The notes under the pieces: model-generated
What the model saw: only the letters and a program-made list of their open reading frames with translations
What the model was told of the DNA's origin: nothing
Databases searched by the model: none
In this document: one piece after another, positions 22,265 to 29,821 of the stretch
How positions within the stretch are numbered: the first letter of the stretch is position 1
Layout of the letters: every line of letters starts with the position of its first letter
Made by a program: the position numbers and the translations under genes
Virus record (IMG/VR): IMGVR_UViG_3300009420_000033
Location: 1-37,803 of that record
Reading direction: 5' to 3' (one strand)
From: a virus
Length of the DNA: 37,803 bases

Positions 22265-23878
22265 TCAACCACGACGTCTAGTAGAAGCACGTTTATTAGA
22301 CGAGTATCTTCTATGTGGATGGTAGTCTTCAGCGTACTTTCCAGGACCCCACAAGGATTCCATATTTTTGAAAGCGCGGATTATTTGAGAGGCATCAAGA
22401 CGAAGGGCTTGCTTAATCTCATACGCATTTTCATGTAGTGCTAAGAGAAAATCTTTTTTGTATTTCCAAAGTTCCTCTAAAGAACCATCATCGTAGGCAT
22501 TCCAAAACACTTTTTGTAATTTACTAGGAATATCAATATCCCAATCACCTTCATCATACTCGAATATATCAGCGAGGTCCGCTAAGAGCTCATCTTCTTC
22601 GGAGACGTTAGCAGACATCTTCTTATAGTCGGCCAAAGAAGCATTTTTATAAGGAGCATTCCAATCAACCTTTCCTTTATTAAGTAAAGGTAAAACCTTA
22701 CCCACGTCTTCAGGGTTGATAACTGGCATATCTTTACGGTTTGGTGCCCAAGAAGGAACGTTCTTGTTTATGAACTTAGCATTGGCCGACATGATTTGAA
22801 TACCTGCCTCAACATCCCCACCACCTAATGTAGTAAGTGCCTTTTCAACCATTTCTGGTTTAGTGTTGAAACCTTTTGTAGAGGTCACACCCTTGTATAA
22901 ACCCTCTCTAAGAATTTGTTCTACAGCTGCAGGAGTGAAGTCCTTAATATTTCCAGAACCAGAATTACCCCCACGGTTGAATACACCCTTAGTGATAATG
23001 TTTAAGATGCGAAGTAACTCGTACCCTTTAACTCCAGCTTTATAGCCTTGTACGGAGGCACTCTTACCATACGCCATAATTGCAGCAGCCCATCGATGAT
23101 GACCGTCCATAATATGGTTATCCGAAGAAATAATAGCACCCAAGTCCGTATCCAAGAAGCCATTGATCATTCCAAGTGCCATTCCTACGGAGTTAATTGG
23201 AACCATTGTATTCTGAGAAGGTTTCAAAGTGGAAGCATTGAAAGAACTCTTCTTCAAAGAAACGACATCGTCTTTTGAGTTCCCATCTTGCTGCCCATCC
23301 TGAACAACATCCCTTGCACCAGAAGGGACTTTTGACAATTGCCCCGCATCTTCAAAGATTTTCTGGTTGATGGACTGGTTGGCCATTTTATCAGTCAGTA
23401 CAAAGGCCAAGTCCTCAATATCCTCAGCGAGGTATCCGATATTTATTTTATTTGTTAGCCCTTGGAGTTCTTTCCTGTGCTTAAGAAGTTCTCGAACAAC
23501 TAAGTTAAGTCCACGAGGGTTTCCCGTAATAGGGTCTAAGCTACCGTTATTTATGCATGTATCAATCAGAACCTGTGCCCTGATACCTAACGGAGTTTTG
23601 TTAAAATCCAAGGCTGTTTGAAGAATTCTTAAATCGTGTAGGACGGAATCCTCTAAGGAGTTCCATCTACCTTGACTGGCTTTCTTTTCTTCAGGGTAGT
23701 AGTCCTTAAGGGGGATTAAAGAGGATTTCTTCGTCATCTTTTTGACCAAGTCATCTTTATTTTCTTCCCATTCTTCTTGAAAATCTTGTGGCTGATCTTT
23801 GAACCACTTCTCAAACTCTTTACGACCTTTTGGTCCCTTAGAAAAACGGGCACTACGGTTCGAATATTGACGTTTCAT
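22265..23878 (-). CDS. Virion-region protein with ParB-like DGHHR domain
   Basis: 537 residues. The N terminus is basic (MKRQYSNRSARFSKGPKGRK). Residues about 205-275 form a ParB/sulfiredoxin-like segment: SLKKSSFNASTLKPSQNTM, then LGAIISSDNHIMDGHHRWAA with D258-G-H-H-R262, the nucleotide-binding type motif of ParB-like domains. In the ParB superfamily this motif supports CTP binding or phosphoryl chemistry; here the activity is unknown. The remainder is helical with no known domain, and the C terminus is basic (RRYSSNKRASTRRRG). AAGGAGAGTTTAAA gives a strong start. It is a single gene behind the motif at 23958-23974. I recall DGHHR proteins in other large phages near virion genes. Confidence 0.65.
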   Translation of the reverse strand: MKRQYSNRSARFSKGPKGRKEFEKWFKDQPQDFQEEWEENKDDLVKKMTKKSSLIPLKDYYPEEKKASQGRWNSLEDSVLHDLRILQTALDFNKTPLGIRAQVLIDTCINNGSLDPITGNPRGLNLVVRELLKHRKELQGLTNKINIGYLAEDIEDLAFVLTDKMANQSINQKIFEDAGQLSKVPSGARDVVQDGQQDGNSKDDVVSLKKSSFNASTLKPSQNTMVPINSVGMALGMINGFLDTDLGAIISSDNHIMDGHHRWAAAIMAYGKSASVQGYKAGVKGYELLRILNIITKGVFNRGGNSGSGNIKDFTPAAVEQILREGLYKGVTSTKGFNTKPEMVEKALTTLGGGDVEAGIQIMSANAKFINKNVPSWAPNRKDMPVINPEDVGKVLPLLNKGKVDWNAPYKNASLADYKKMSANVSEEDELLADLADIFEYDEGDWDIDIPSKLQKVFWNAYDDGSLEELWKYKKDFLLALHENAYEIKQALRLDASQIIRAFKNMESLWGPGKYAEDYHPHRRYSSNKRASTRRRG

Positions 23879-23957
23879 TTTAAACTCTCCTTATAATTAT
23901 TTAATTTTCAAGGTATTCTAGGACACCAAAACTCAGATTAAATCTATTTATTTTAAC

Positions 23958-23974
23958 CTATAAACTTTCTATTG
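23958..23974 (-). promoter_or_regulatory. Late-promoter-like motif before the ParB-like gene
   Basis: Sense strand CAATAGAAAGTTTATAG, ending 79 bases before the ATG at 23878. An 8-base inverted repeat (GACACCAA / TTGGTGTC) flanks this part of the gap from 23932 to 23979. Confidence 0.72.
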
Positions 23975-23978
23975 GTGT

Positions 23979-24407
23979 CTACACAAAAACGTCATACCCA
24001 ACGATACCAGAAATAGTGGCTCCGGCTTGTATAGTAAAACCCAAAGTTGTTTTGCTAGTTATCCTAAAAGGAGCGAAAACATCAGAAGTCACCTGAACCC
24101 GATAGTTAGTGCTTGAAAAAGCAACAGCAAAAGTCACGGTCTTTTCAGTTTCAGCGGAAAAGGTTAGGTTCCCGTTCACGGCACTTGTTAAACTCAAAAT
24201 ATCCTCCACTTGGCTCATAGCCGATTGTATATCGTTAGTCACACTTTGTGGGATTTGAGTGTAAGGGCTTAATACATACCCATAAGGATCCTGTATGTCC
24301 CGAACGCTTAGAAGGTCCGTTTGGTCCGATACAATTGTAAACATATATAGGTTCGGGCTAACTCCAGACCTATATACAAACTCGGATTGCGCTAATGTGG
24401 CAGCCAT
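23979..24407 (-). CDS. Small beta-rich virion-type protein
   Basis: 142 residues. SEFVYRSGVSPNLYMFTIVS lies near the start; from about residue 75 on it is beta-rich (NLTFSAETEKTVTFAVAFSS, FRITSKTTLGFTIQAG). The ATG at 24407 forms a TAATG with the stop of the upstream gene; a TTG two codons earlier is possible. Composition is typical for a virion surface or tail protein. No family recognised. Confidence 0.58.
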   Translation of the reverse strand: MAATLAQSEFVYRSGVSPNLYMFTIVSDQTDLLSVRDIQDPYGYVLSPYTQIPQSVTNDIQSAMSQVEDILSLTSAVNGNLTFSAETEKTVTFAVAFSSTNYRVQVTSDVFAPFRITSKTTLGFTIQAGATISGIVGYDVFV

Positions 24408-24715
24408 TACCAAATCCCTGTTGTTTCATACCCATAAGATTCTAACTGAGCATTTAAACTTTTAATGCCTTCGTAATCTCTAGAACGAATACAAAAACGG
24501 TCGGGTAGCTCTTCCACTCCAAAATCGAAAGGTTCCACAGAACCAAACTTAGAGCGACCTTCTCGAAAACTACGAAGCCAAGAAGGAAGGTTTGTCCTAG
24601 CGTCAAGACTTGGATAAACCCGAACCCTATATTCTTCCGAGGCATGCTTATGGAGCCACTCTTGAGCGACCCTCTTAACCATTACCACTCTTTTTGTAGA
24701 AAAGTTTCCTTTCAT
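24407..24715 (-). CDS. Unknown small basic protein, first late gene
   Basis: 102 residues. It begins MKGNFSTKRVVMVKRVAQEW and contains SWLRSFREGRSKFG near residue 45. AAAGGTGATTT precedes the ATG. It is the first gene behind the late-promoter-like motif nearest to the sigma-like gene and is coupled by TAATG to the following protein. No family recognised. Confidence 0.55.
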   Translation of the reverse strand: MKGNFSTKRVVMVKRVAQEWLHKHASEEYRVRVYPSLDARTNLPSWLRSFREGRSKFGSVEPFDFGVEELPDRFCIRSRDYEGIKSLNAQLESYGYETTGIW

Positions 24716-24742
24716 AAATCACCTTTAATAACTAATGGGTAT

Positions 24743-24759
24743 CTATAAAGATTCTATTG
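24743..24759 (-). promoter_or_regulatory. Late-promoter-like motif at the early/late boundary
   Basis: Sense strand CAATAGAATCTTTATAG, starting 4 bases after the sigma-like gene and ending 27 bases before the first late gene. Closest to the consensus together with the copies at 23958 and 8192. Confidence 0.75.
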
Positions 24760-24762
24760 AAC

Positions 24763-25368
24763 CTAGAGGGAATAGGTGATAGGATCAACCCAAGTAGTTC
24801 TATTTGTGTCCTTTAATATGTTGAAGTTATTAGCTACATGATCTAGCACCTCAACACAATTTCCCATTGTAGGGATCATCTTAAAAACCTGTAAGTATTT
24901 AAAGAACCTGTGCCGTACCAATCCTTGCCCTACTTTTAATTCCCGAGCTACCTCGCTCTGACAAGTTTTGGTAATCATGAGTAGCATTATTTGTATATCT
25001 AACTCTTCCGACAAAGCACCTCTAAGGTCTTCCTCTACTTCTTCTAAGGAATACTCTGGAAGGCTTAAAATATACTGAAGTCGTTTTGTTGCTTTTTGTA
25101 ATCTGTAGCAAACAGTTGGCTGGGAGACCCCGAAGATTTCGGATATACCTGTCTGGGTAACTTTATCAAAGAAGTACAACTCTAAGAAATCTGCTTCTCT
25201 TGGAGGTAGAAGTTCTAACACTTCTCTTATTTGGACGAGCTTATCTTTTGTTTCCGGAGATAGCTCCTCCGTGAAACTTGGATAGTTATGTAACCCGTCT
25301 TCTTCTGAAAACATAGCTTCAAAATCTGCCCTATCGAATACTATATGGTTTCCCCAATATTTAGACAT
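24763..25368 (-). CDS. Sigma-factor-like protein with region-4-type helix-turn-helix
   Basis: 201 residues. Residues 54-100 match sigma-70 region 4: LPPREADFLELYFFDKVTQT, then GISEIFGVSQPTVCYRLQKA. A second helix-turn-helix-like segment lies at about 124-160 (LDIQIMLLMITKTCQSEVAR, KVGQGLVRHRFFKYL). No convincing region 2 (the -10-binding, core-binding part) is visible, so it could be a short phage sigma factor or an accessory DNA-binding factor. It overlaps the end of the NusG-like gene by 8 bases, with GAGGAAG as ribosome binding site. Its stop is followed at once by the first of seven promoter-like motifs. A role in late transcription is inference from this place. Confidence 0.7.
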   Translation of the reverse strand: MSKYWGNHIVFDRADFEAMFSEEDGLHNYPSFTEELSPETKDKLVQIREVLELLPPREADFLELYFFDKVTQTGISEIFGVSQPTVCYRLQKATKRLQYILSLPEYSLEEVEEDLRGALSEELDIQIMLLMITKTCQSEVARELKVGQGLVRHRFFKYLQVFKMIPTMGNCVEVLDHVANNFNILKDTNRTTWVDPITYSL

Positions 25369-25897
25369 CAGCGTCTTCCTCTCTCACATCGAGAATATAT
25401 GTTGGAATAGCACGGATCGCTTTTAATGTTCTTAATTCAATATAAACGAAAGCCTTAACCCTATCTCCCGTAAAACCTACCACTTCCCCTTTTAGACCCT
25501 TATAGGTTCCAGTATTCACTAGAACTTTCATACCTAGTTCTATGTCGGAAGTGATCATCTCTTGCAAACTGTGTTTTAATTTAGCTACCTCTGTGTTCGG
25601 GATTGTTTGAAGGTTAAAACCCCTTCTAGAAGAAGTGTGTAAAACACTTTCTATATAAGGTTGTCGAGCTAGTTTGAAGTATTCGTTCTCCGGCAACCCT
25701 GACTCTACAAAGAAATAGCCCTCAATCACACTTAGTTTCGTAGTCTTTTCTTTAAAGACTATCCTAGCATAAGGAGTAAATATCTCTTTATCGGTTATAA
25801 CTCTGGAGACTTTTTTCTCTAGTTCCCCTTTTTCAGCTAAGGCTTCCCCGAACTCGTTAAGTAGGAATACTACCCATGTTTTACCATCCTTCTCCAT
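25361..25897 (-). CDS. NusG/RfaH-like transcription factor
   Basis: 178 residues. The N-terminal ~100 residues follow the NGN pattern: TWVVFLLNEFGE, the core strand VIEGYFFVES at 57-66, PYIESVLH near 80 and IPNTEVAKLK near 100. Residues 117-145 form a KOW motif (IELGMKVLVNTGTYKGLKGE). NusG-family proteins bind the clamp of RNA polymerase and increase processivity or allow antitermination. It overlaps both dnaX (17 bases) and the sigma-like gene (8 bases), so all three are probably one unit. CGGAGAACATTAA precedes the ATG. Confidence 0.75.
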   Translation of the reverse strand: MEKDGKTWVVFLLNEFGEALAEKGELEKKVSRVITDKEIFTPYARIVFKEKTTKLSVIEGYFFVESGLPENEYFKLARQPYIESVLHTSSRRGFNLQTIPNTEVAKLKHSLQEMITSDIELGMKVLVNTGTYKGLKGEVVGFTGDRVKAFVYIELRTLKAIRAIPTYILDVREEDADV

Positions 25898-27266
25898 TTA
25901 ATGTTCTCCGAAGGTGGTGTAGTAGGATTTCTTTGAACACTTGAGGTTGCAAATATTTATGGTCGTTTTTGGAAACTTGTACATTATTATGAGCTATTCC
26001 TCTTGGATCGACCCAAACACCCCCAACTGTTGTTTGGGGTTGTTGTTTAGGGGGCACTTTTAAGATACTTGTTTTTTTAGGTATCGAAGCCTTTTGCGGA
26101 AAGTTTTCTGGTTTTTGCTTGGATACTTCTTTTACGGAAGGCAATTCTAAAGGTTCTATAACGGGAGATTGAAAGTTTATAACTACGGAATTATCAGATA
26201 TACCTAAAGAATCAGAATGGTGCGCCATTGCTAAATCTAAAACCAACGTTTGTTTTGTTGGTCGATGTGGGGGAGCTGCAAACTTTTGGCTTATGTTTAG
26301 CAACTTTACCCCATACTTTGATATTTCTTCTACTTTTCCCTTTTCCCACTGACTAGGGATCTTACCAACCTTTAGATAATTGTAATATGAAGCCATGGAC
26401 GCTTCTGCAAGCCTTTCGTAAGCAGCTGTAGGGGAAATCTCTACTGCTAGTTTAGAGGCTAGTTCTACACATAAGGGGAGGCTCTTAAAGAGGTTTAAAA
26501 GAATGTCAAGAACATAATCATTTGCACCCAACTGCAAGTATTCCGAAACTGTTCCTTTATTTACACTCCCTAGCATAGAAACACCCTCTACCATCTTTAA
26601 ACAGTCTCGGATATGACATTCGGATACCTCCGCAATAGTTATTAAAGATTCCATCTCGTATTCTACATTTTCCCACTCACATATTTGGGCTAACCTTACA
26701 GCTATACCTTCGGGAGAAACTGCGCGGATTACAAAAGCAGGGGCACATCTTGAAAAGATTGTACTTACCATTTTCTCTGGCTCCGTCGTACAAAATATAC
26801 AGACTAACTTCTTGTCTTCCGTTCCTTGGACACTATCCTCCATTGGTTTTAATAATGCGTCTAATGCCTGTTTTGACAATCGGTGACTTTCATCAAAAAG
26901 GTATATCTTTCTTTTTCCAGAAAAGGTGGAATAGTTTAAGTCCTCTATAATTTTAGAAAGGTCTGCCTTTCCGGATCTTGTGGCTGCATCTAACTCTTCG
27001 AAGTTTGGATGGACTCCTCCGTTAAGGAATATCTCGCAAGAGCTACACTTATCACAAGGTTCCCCATTTACAGGAGAATTGCAAAGTAAGGCTCTCGCTA
27101 AAATCCTACCCATAGTTGTTTTCCCAGACCCATGCTGTCCACAAAAAACATAACTTTGATGAAACCCTATTTTTTCGATGACAAATTGTTTCAACACGGA
27201 GACGGATGCCTCTTGCCCTAAAACATCGTCATATTTTATTGGTCTATATTTCGTATCTAACGCCAT
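25881..27266 (-). CDS. dnaX: DNA polymerase III gamma/tau-like clamp loader
   Basis: 461 residues. It would load the sliding clamp on primed DNA by ATP hydrolysis. Order of motifs: conserved start KYRPIKYDDVLGQ; Walker A GQHGSGKT at 43-50; zinc module Cys62, Cys71, Cys74, Cys77 (CDKCSSC); Walker B with D125-E126 (FDESHRL); sensor-1 type CTTEP near 159; arginine finger SRC at 172-174. The C-terminal ~130 residues are Pro/Lys-rich and unlike bacterial tau. No separate delta or delta' subunit gene is seen in the window. A terminator precedes the gene, so it probably starts its own unit with the NusG- and sigma-like genes. Confidence 0.92.
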   Translation of the reverse strand: MALDTKYRPIKYDDVLGQEASVSVLKQFVIEKIGFHQSYVFCGQHGSGKTTMGRILARALLCNSPVNGEPCDKCSSCEIFLNGGVHPNFEELDAATRSGKADLSKIIEDLNYSTFSGKRKIYLFDESHRLSKQALDALLKPMEDSVQGTEDKKLVCIFCTTEPEKMVSTIFSRCAPAFVIRAVSPEGIAVRLAQICEWENVEYEMESLITIAEVSECHIRDCLKMVEGVSMLGSVNKGTVSEYLQLGANDYVLDILLNLFKSLPLCVELASKLAVEISPTAAYERLAEASMASYYNYLKVGKIPSQWEKGKVEEISKYGVKLLNISQKFAAPPHRPTKQTLVLDLAMAHHSDSLGISDNSVVINFQSPVIEPLELPSVKEVSKQKPENFPQKASIPKKTSILKVPPKQQPQTTVGGVWVDPRGIAHNNVQVSKNDHKYLQPQVFKEILLHHLRRTLNGEGW

Positions 27267-27283
27267 TACTCAAGCCCCCTATT

Positions 27284-27313
27284 AAAAAAGGGTGGTTTTG
27301 AACCCACCCTTTT
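27284..27313 (-). terminator. Rho-independent terminator before dnaX
   Basis: 10-bp stem (27286-27295 with 27304-27313), 8-base loop, and a run of six T on the minus strand overlapping the stem base. It lies 23 bases after the stop of the metallopeptidase-like gene. This is the most classical terminator in the window. Confidence 0.82.
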
Positions 27314-27335
27314 AAATTCTACAAAGATTATTACT

Positions 27336-27782
27336 TTATTCTTCTACGGGAGAACCCTCTACTTCCTCCTCATCTTCTTTTGGGAACCACATACCGTATT
27401 CCTCAACGTTTTTCCGAAAGGCTTGTATTTCCGGCTTAACAATACTCATGCGAATATCCCCAGAGTTTTCATCCTCGGCCACTACCATTGAACACAAGAT
27501 AGAATCTAGTAATGCCTCTTGTTGATCCGGCATTAAGTCCTGAGACCATGTGTCTGCTCCAAGTTCAATTATGAAACTGTAACTAGTTCCACCTATAACA
27601 TTCATATAGTCAGAACATTTTAAGGCTCTACCATAAACCACTTGGCCACCGGACTTACCTGCCTTTTCCTTAAATACTACACATATCTCATCGGATACAA
27701 GTGCAAGTTCCGGGTGTCTGTTGGCAATAAGTTTGTTAACTCTTGCTTTTATATCTTCTGCTGCTTTCCAAATACTAGCCAT
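27336..27782 (-). CDS. Phage metallopeptidase-like protein with lost active site
   Basis: 148 residues. The layout follows a family of putative phage metallopeptidases: an N-terminal helix, a strand with DEICVVFKEKAGKSGGQVV, then FIIELGADTWSQDLM and PDQQEALLDSILCS (86-98). In the active members I recall, this last part reads ALLDHELCH and holds the zinc-binding HExxH; here it is S-I-L-C-S, so both His and the Glu are gone. The tail is acidic. It is probably a non-catalytic relative, perhaps a binding protein of the replication complex, as it lies between primase and clamp loader. GGAG precedes the ATG; a terminator follows. Confidence 0.6.
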   Translation of the reverse strand: MASIWKAAEDIKARVNKLIANRHPELALVSDEICVVFKEKAGKSGGQVVYGRALKCSDYMNVIGGTSYSFIIELGADTWSQDLMPDQQEALLDSILCSMVVAEDENSGDIRMSIVKPEIQAFRKNVEEYGMWFPKEDEEEVEGSPVEE

Positions 27783-27800
27783 TTTTAATCTCCATAATGT

Positions 27801-28520
27801 TTAAGTATATATTTTAAGGGATCTTTTCAAAGCCCATGCTCCTCCAATCTCCCAAATCTCTCCCGGATCCTTACCACCAGTGTAAGTTACCAAGCGAGTA
27901 TTAAGATTTACCCTTTCTAACCTTTGAACAACCCCCCATACCTTTTTACCTGTATCCGGATGGGTGTATCCTTGAGCCATTTTTCTCCCTGTCTCATCCA
28001 TATCAAAACATACATGAACGGTTGCTCCTTTACGAACGAACCTCTTTAGAAAGTTTATTTGATGTGGTGTTACTTTTGCTCCTCCCATAGAGAGAACTAC
28101 ATCTTTGTCAGGTAATGCGTTTTGTAAGGCTATGTCAAATATTCCTTCTACTAACCAAACATCGCTTCCGGAAGAAATCTTTTCCAAGGTTGTTTTACAC
28201 AAACCTCCAAATATTGGAACCCAACTAGATTCTGATAAATGGTACTTCCTTACCTCTTTCTTTTCTAGGTTTCTATACTCACAACCTATCAACCTTCCTC
28301 GAGGCGAATATAGGGGTATGCAGAGCCAATCCTGTACTCGGTGACCCTTTACCCCGTTGTTATGATAAAACTTGTCAGGAGCTCTTGTAGACTGGGCTTG
28401 CCAAATGCCAACACCCAATTCCTGTACAAGTTCCCAAGGAAGACCCCTCCCTAGCACATACCCTTTCGCTTGTTCCGAAAGGGTACAGGATTTAATGGCG
28501 TTTTCCAACCATTCTCGCAT
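27801..28520 (-). CDS. Small TOPRIM primase (DnaG-like core)
   Basis: 239 residues. It would make RNA primers. The TOPRIM domain shows VWLVEGIFD with Glu125, MGGAKVTPHQINFLKR near 145-160, and VHVCFDMDETGR with Asp173 and Asp175; KDPGEIW at 217 matches the conserved KDP. The zinc-binding CHC2 domain of bacterial DnaG is absent, and the helicase-binding C-terminal domain is also missing, so it is about 40 percent of DnaG length. The N-terminal part has the DnaG-like linker (FYHNNGVKGHRVQDWLCIPL). The ATG overlaps the upstream stop by TAATG. No helicase gene is in this window. Confidence 0.82.
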   Translation of the reverse strand: MREWLENAIKSCTLSEQAKGYVLGRGLPWELVQELGVGIWQAQSTRAPDKFYHNNGVKGHRVQDWLCIPLYSPRGRLIGCEYRNLEKKEVRKYHLSESSWVPIFGGLCKTTLEKISSGSDVWLVEGIFDIALQNALPDKDVVLSMGGAKVTPHQINFLKRFVRKGATVHVCFDMDETGRKMAQGYTHPDTGKKVWGVVQRLERVNLNTRLVTYTGGKDPGEIWEIGGAWALKRSLKIYT

Positions 28521-28792
28521 TAAAATCCCAGCTCAACTAGTTTGTTATCAGCCTGTATAAGCTGAGAATGAATCAGGTTTAACGCAAGAACTTGTTTGAA
28601 TAAGTTAATTGCTTTTTCTACTTCCTCGGCAGTTAAGCCAAACTTGTACATTCTCTCTATATTTTCTAGAGATAGATGCTCTTCCGGGATAGAGGTTAAT
28701 TCAAGAACTTCCTTAGTCTTGAAATTAACCAGGATCTTCACTTCTTTAACAGCGTTTGAAACTGCATAAAACTCACCAAACATATCCGACAT
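28520..28792 (-). CDS. Unknown 90-residue protein coupled to the primase
   Basis: 90 residues: a short beta N-terminal part (VKEVKILVNFKTKEVLELTS) and a helical C-terminal part (YKFGLTAEEVEKAINLFKQV). AAGGA lies upstream, and the stop overlaps the primase ATG. It could be a primase accessory protein or supply a function the short primase lacks, but nothing in the sequence shows this. Confidence 0.5.
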   Translation of the reverse strand: MSDMFGEFYAVSNAVKEVKILVNFKTKEVLELTSIPEEHLSLENIERMYKFGLTAEEVEKAINLFKQVLALNLIHSQLIQADNKLVELGF

Positions 28793-28858
28793 ATCATTTC
28801 CTTTTTATCAGGGGGTTACATATACATAAGGCTTGGAGTTTTTAAAAACATACCGAGT

Positions 28859-29383
28859 TCACCCTTTTAATATACATATTCCTCTTGAAGGATTATGAAC
28901 GCAACAAGCGAAGTTACCTTTACCGAAAGAATATAAGGTCCCTAAATAACTTTTATCGACAGGGGCTACAACTGCCTGCCCTTTTGGAACCCAATCCTGC
29001 CAAGAATAATAAACATTTTCAATACTCTTGAGTTCCGAGAAGTCTTCTTTAGAATTAAACAACACGTCAAACTCCGTAAACCCATAATAAGAAAGATATA
29101 AAACGCTTTCTTGCAAACCTTTATACGTCAAGGGTTTAACCGAACCCCAATTATTCTCTAAGGATTTATCTAATATACTTAGAACGACTCCAGAAAAGAT
29201 GTCATTTGGGGTTGCTATTCTAGTCGCCGACCGAATAAAGTCTCCAGGAAACTTTTCAGATATCCAAACGAAACCTTTTGTAGAAGTAACCAGAAACGGT
29301 CCATCTAATTCAGGAGCAACGGGCGAGGACATCATAAGAGGTGTCTTTTTTGTATTTATCTGGATAACCTCTAAAAGAGACAT
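28859..29383 (-). CDS. Unknown 174-residue protein
   Basis: 174 residues, beta-rich (DGPFLVTSTKGFVWISEKFP near 27) with two adjacent cysteines in ACCVHNPSRG near the C terminus. It starts 3 bases after the preceding gene and belongs to the replication unit. A 66-base gap with no clear feature follows. No family recognised. Confidence 0.5.
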   Translation of the reverse strand: MSLLEVIQINTKKTPLMMSSPVAPELDGPFLVTSTKGFVWISEKFPGDFIRSATRIATPNDIFSGVVLSILDKSLENNWGSVKPLTYKGLQESVLYLSYYGFTEFDVLFNSKEDFSELKSIENVYYSWQDWVPKGQAVVAPVDKSYLGTLYSFGKGNFACCVHNPSRGICILKG

Positions 29384-29386
29384 TAC

Positions 29387-29821
29387 TTACTCCTCTTCCT
29401 CTTCTATCTCGTCTTGGGATAGAATCTCATAATCATCATCATCTAGAACCCAAAGCAAAGAGGCTAGGTCCGGGAAACGAATTGAAACTTCGGCAATCCC
29501 CTTTTCCTTGAAAAACTCTTTTAGGGAATCTTTAATATATTCTTTGTCATGCCTTAAAGAAAAGAAGGGGCATTTTTGGGATGCATCTTCATCTTCTAGC
29601 CTAGGGTCACATATTCTGGAATCTAAGTCAGGACATTTACAAATGTGAATTCCACCTCCAAGTAGGGAAAGTAGCTGGTTAGTGTTTGTTGTTCCTGGTT
29701 TTAGGAAATAATTAAAACGACAGTTCACAGACTTCTTCTCTAAAAGTTTTTCTAACTCTCGCTTTATGTGCCGAAACTTTACTTGCTTCAACTTTTGACC
29801 TACTTCTCCTGCCTTTCTCAT
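29387..29821 (-). CDS. Unknown protein with a Cys cluster, after the Rad50-like C half
   Basis: 144 residues. A basic helical N terminus (KLKQVKFRHIKRELEKLLEK) is followed by a cysteine-rich middle: ICKCPDLDSRICDP and QKCPFFSLRHD, with Cys pairs that could bind zinc or an iron-sulfur cluster. The C terminus is very acidic (DDDDYEILSQDEIEEEEE). It overlaps the Rad50-like gene by ATGA. I recall a similar CPxF-type Cys cluster in uncharacterised phage proteins next to clamp and Rad50-like genes. Confidence 0.5.
   Translation of the reverse strand: MRKAGEVGQKLKQVKFRHIKRELEKLLEKKSVNCRFNYFLKPGTTNTNQLLSLLGGGIHICKCPDLDSRICDPRLEDEDASQKCPFFSLRHDKEYIKDSLKEFFKEKGIAEVSIRFPDLASLLWVLDDDDYEILSQDEIEEEEE

Noticed and set aside
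22265-22267. TGA reassigned as a sense codon
   Set aside because: TGA ends the sheath gene, the gene at 1670 and the Rad50-like C half at points supported by overlaps or hairpins, so it is a normal stop here.
23932-23979. 8-base inverted repeat in the gap before the ParB-like gene as a terminator
   Set aside because: The loop is about 30 bases and contains the promoter-like motif, and no T-run follows, so a terminator is unlikely.
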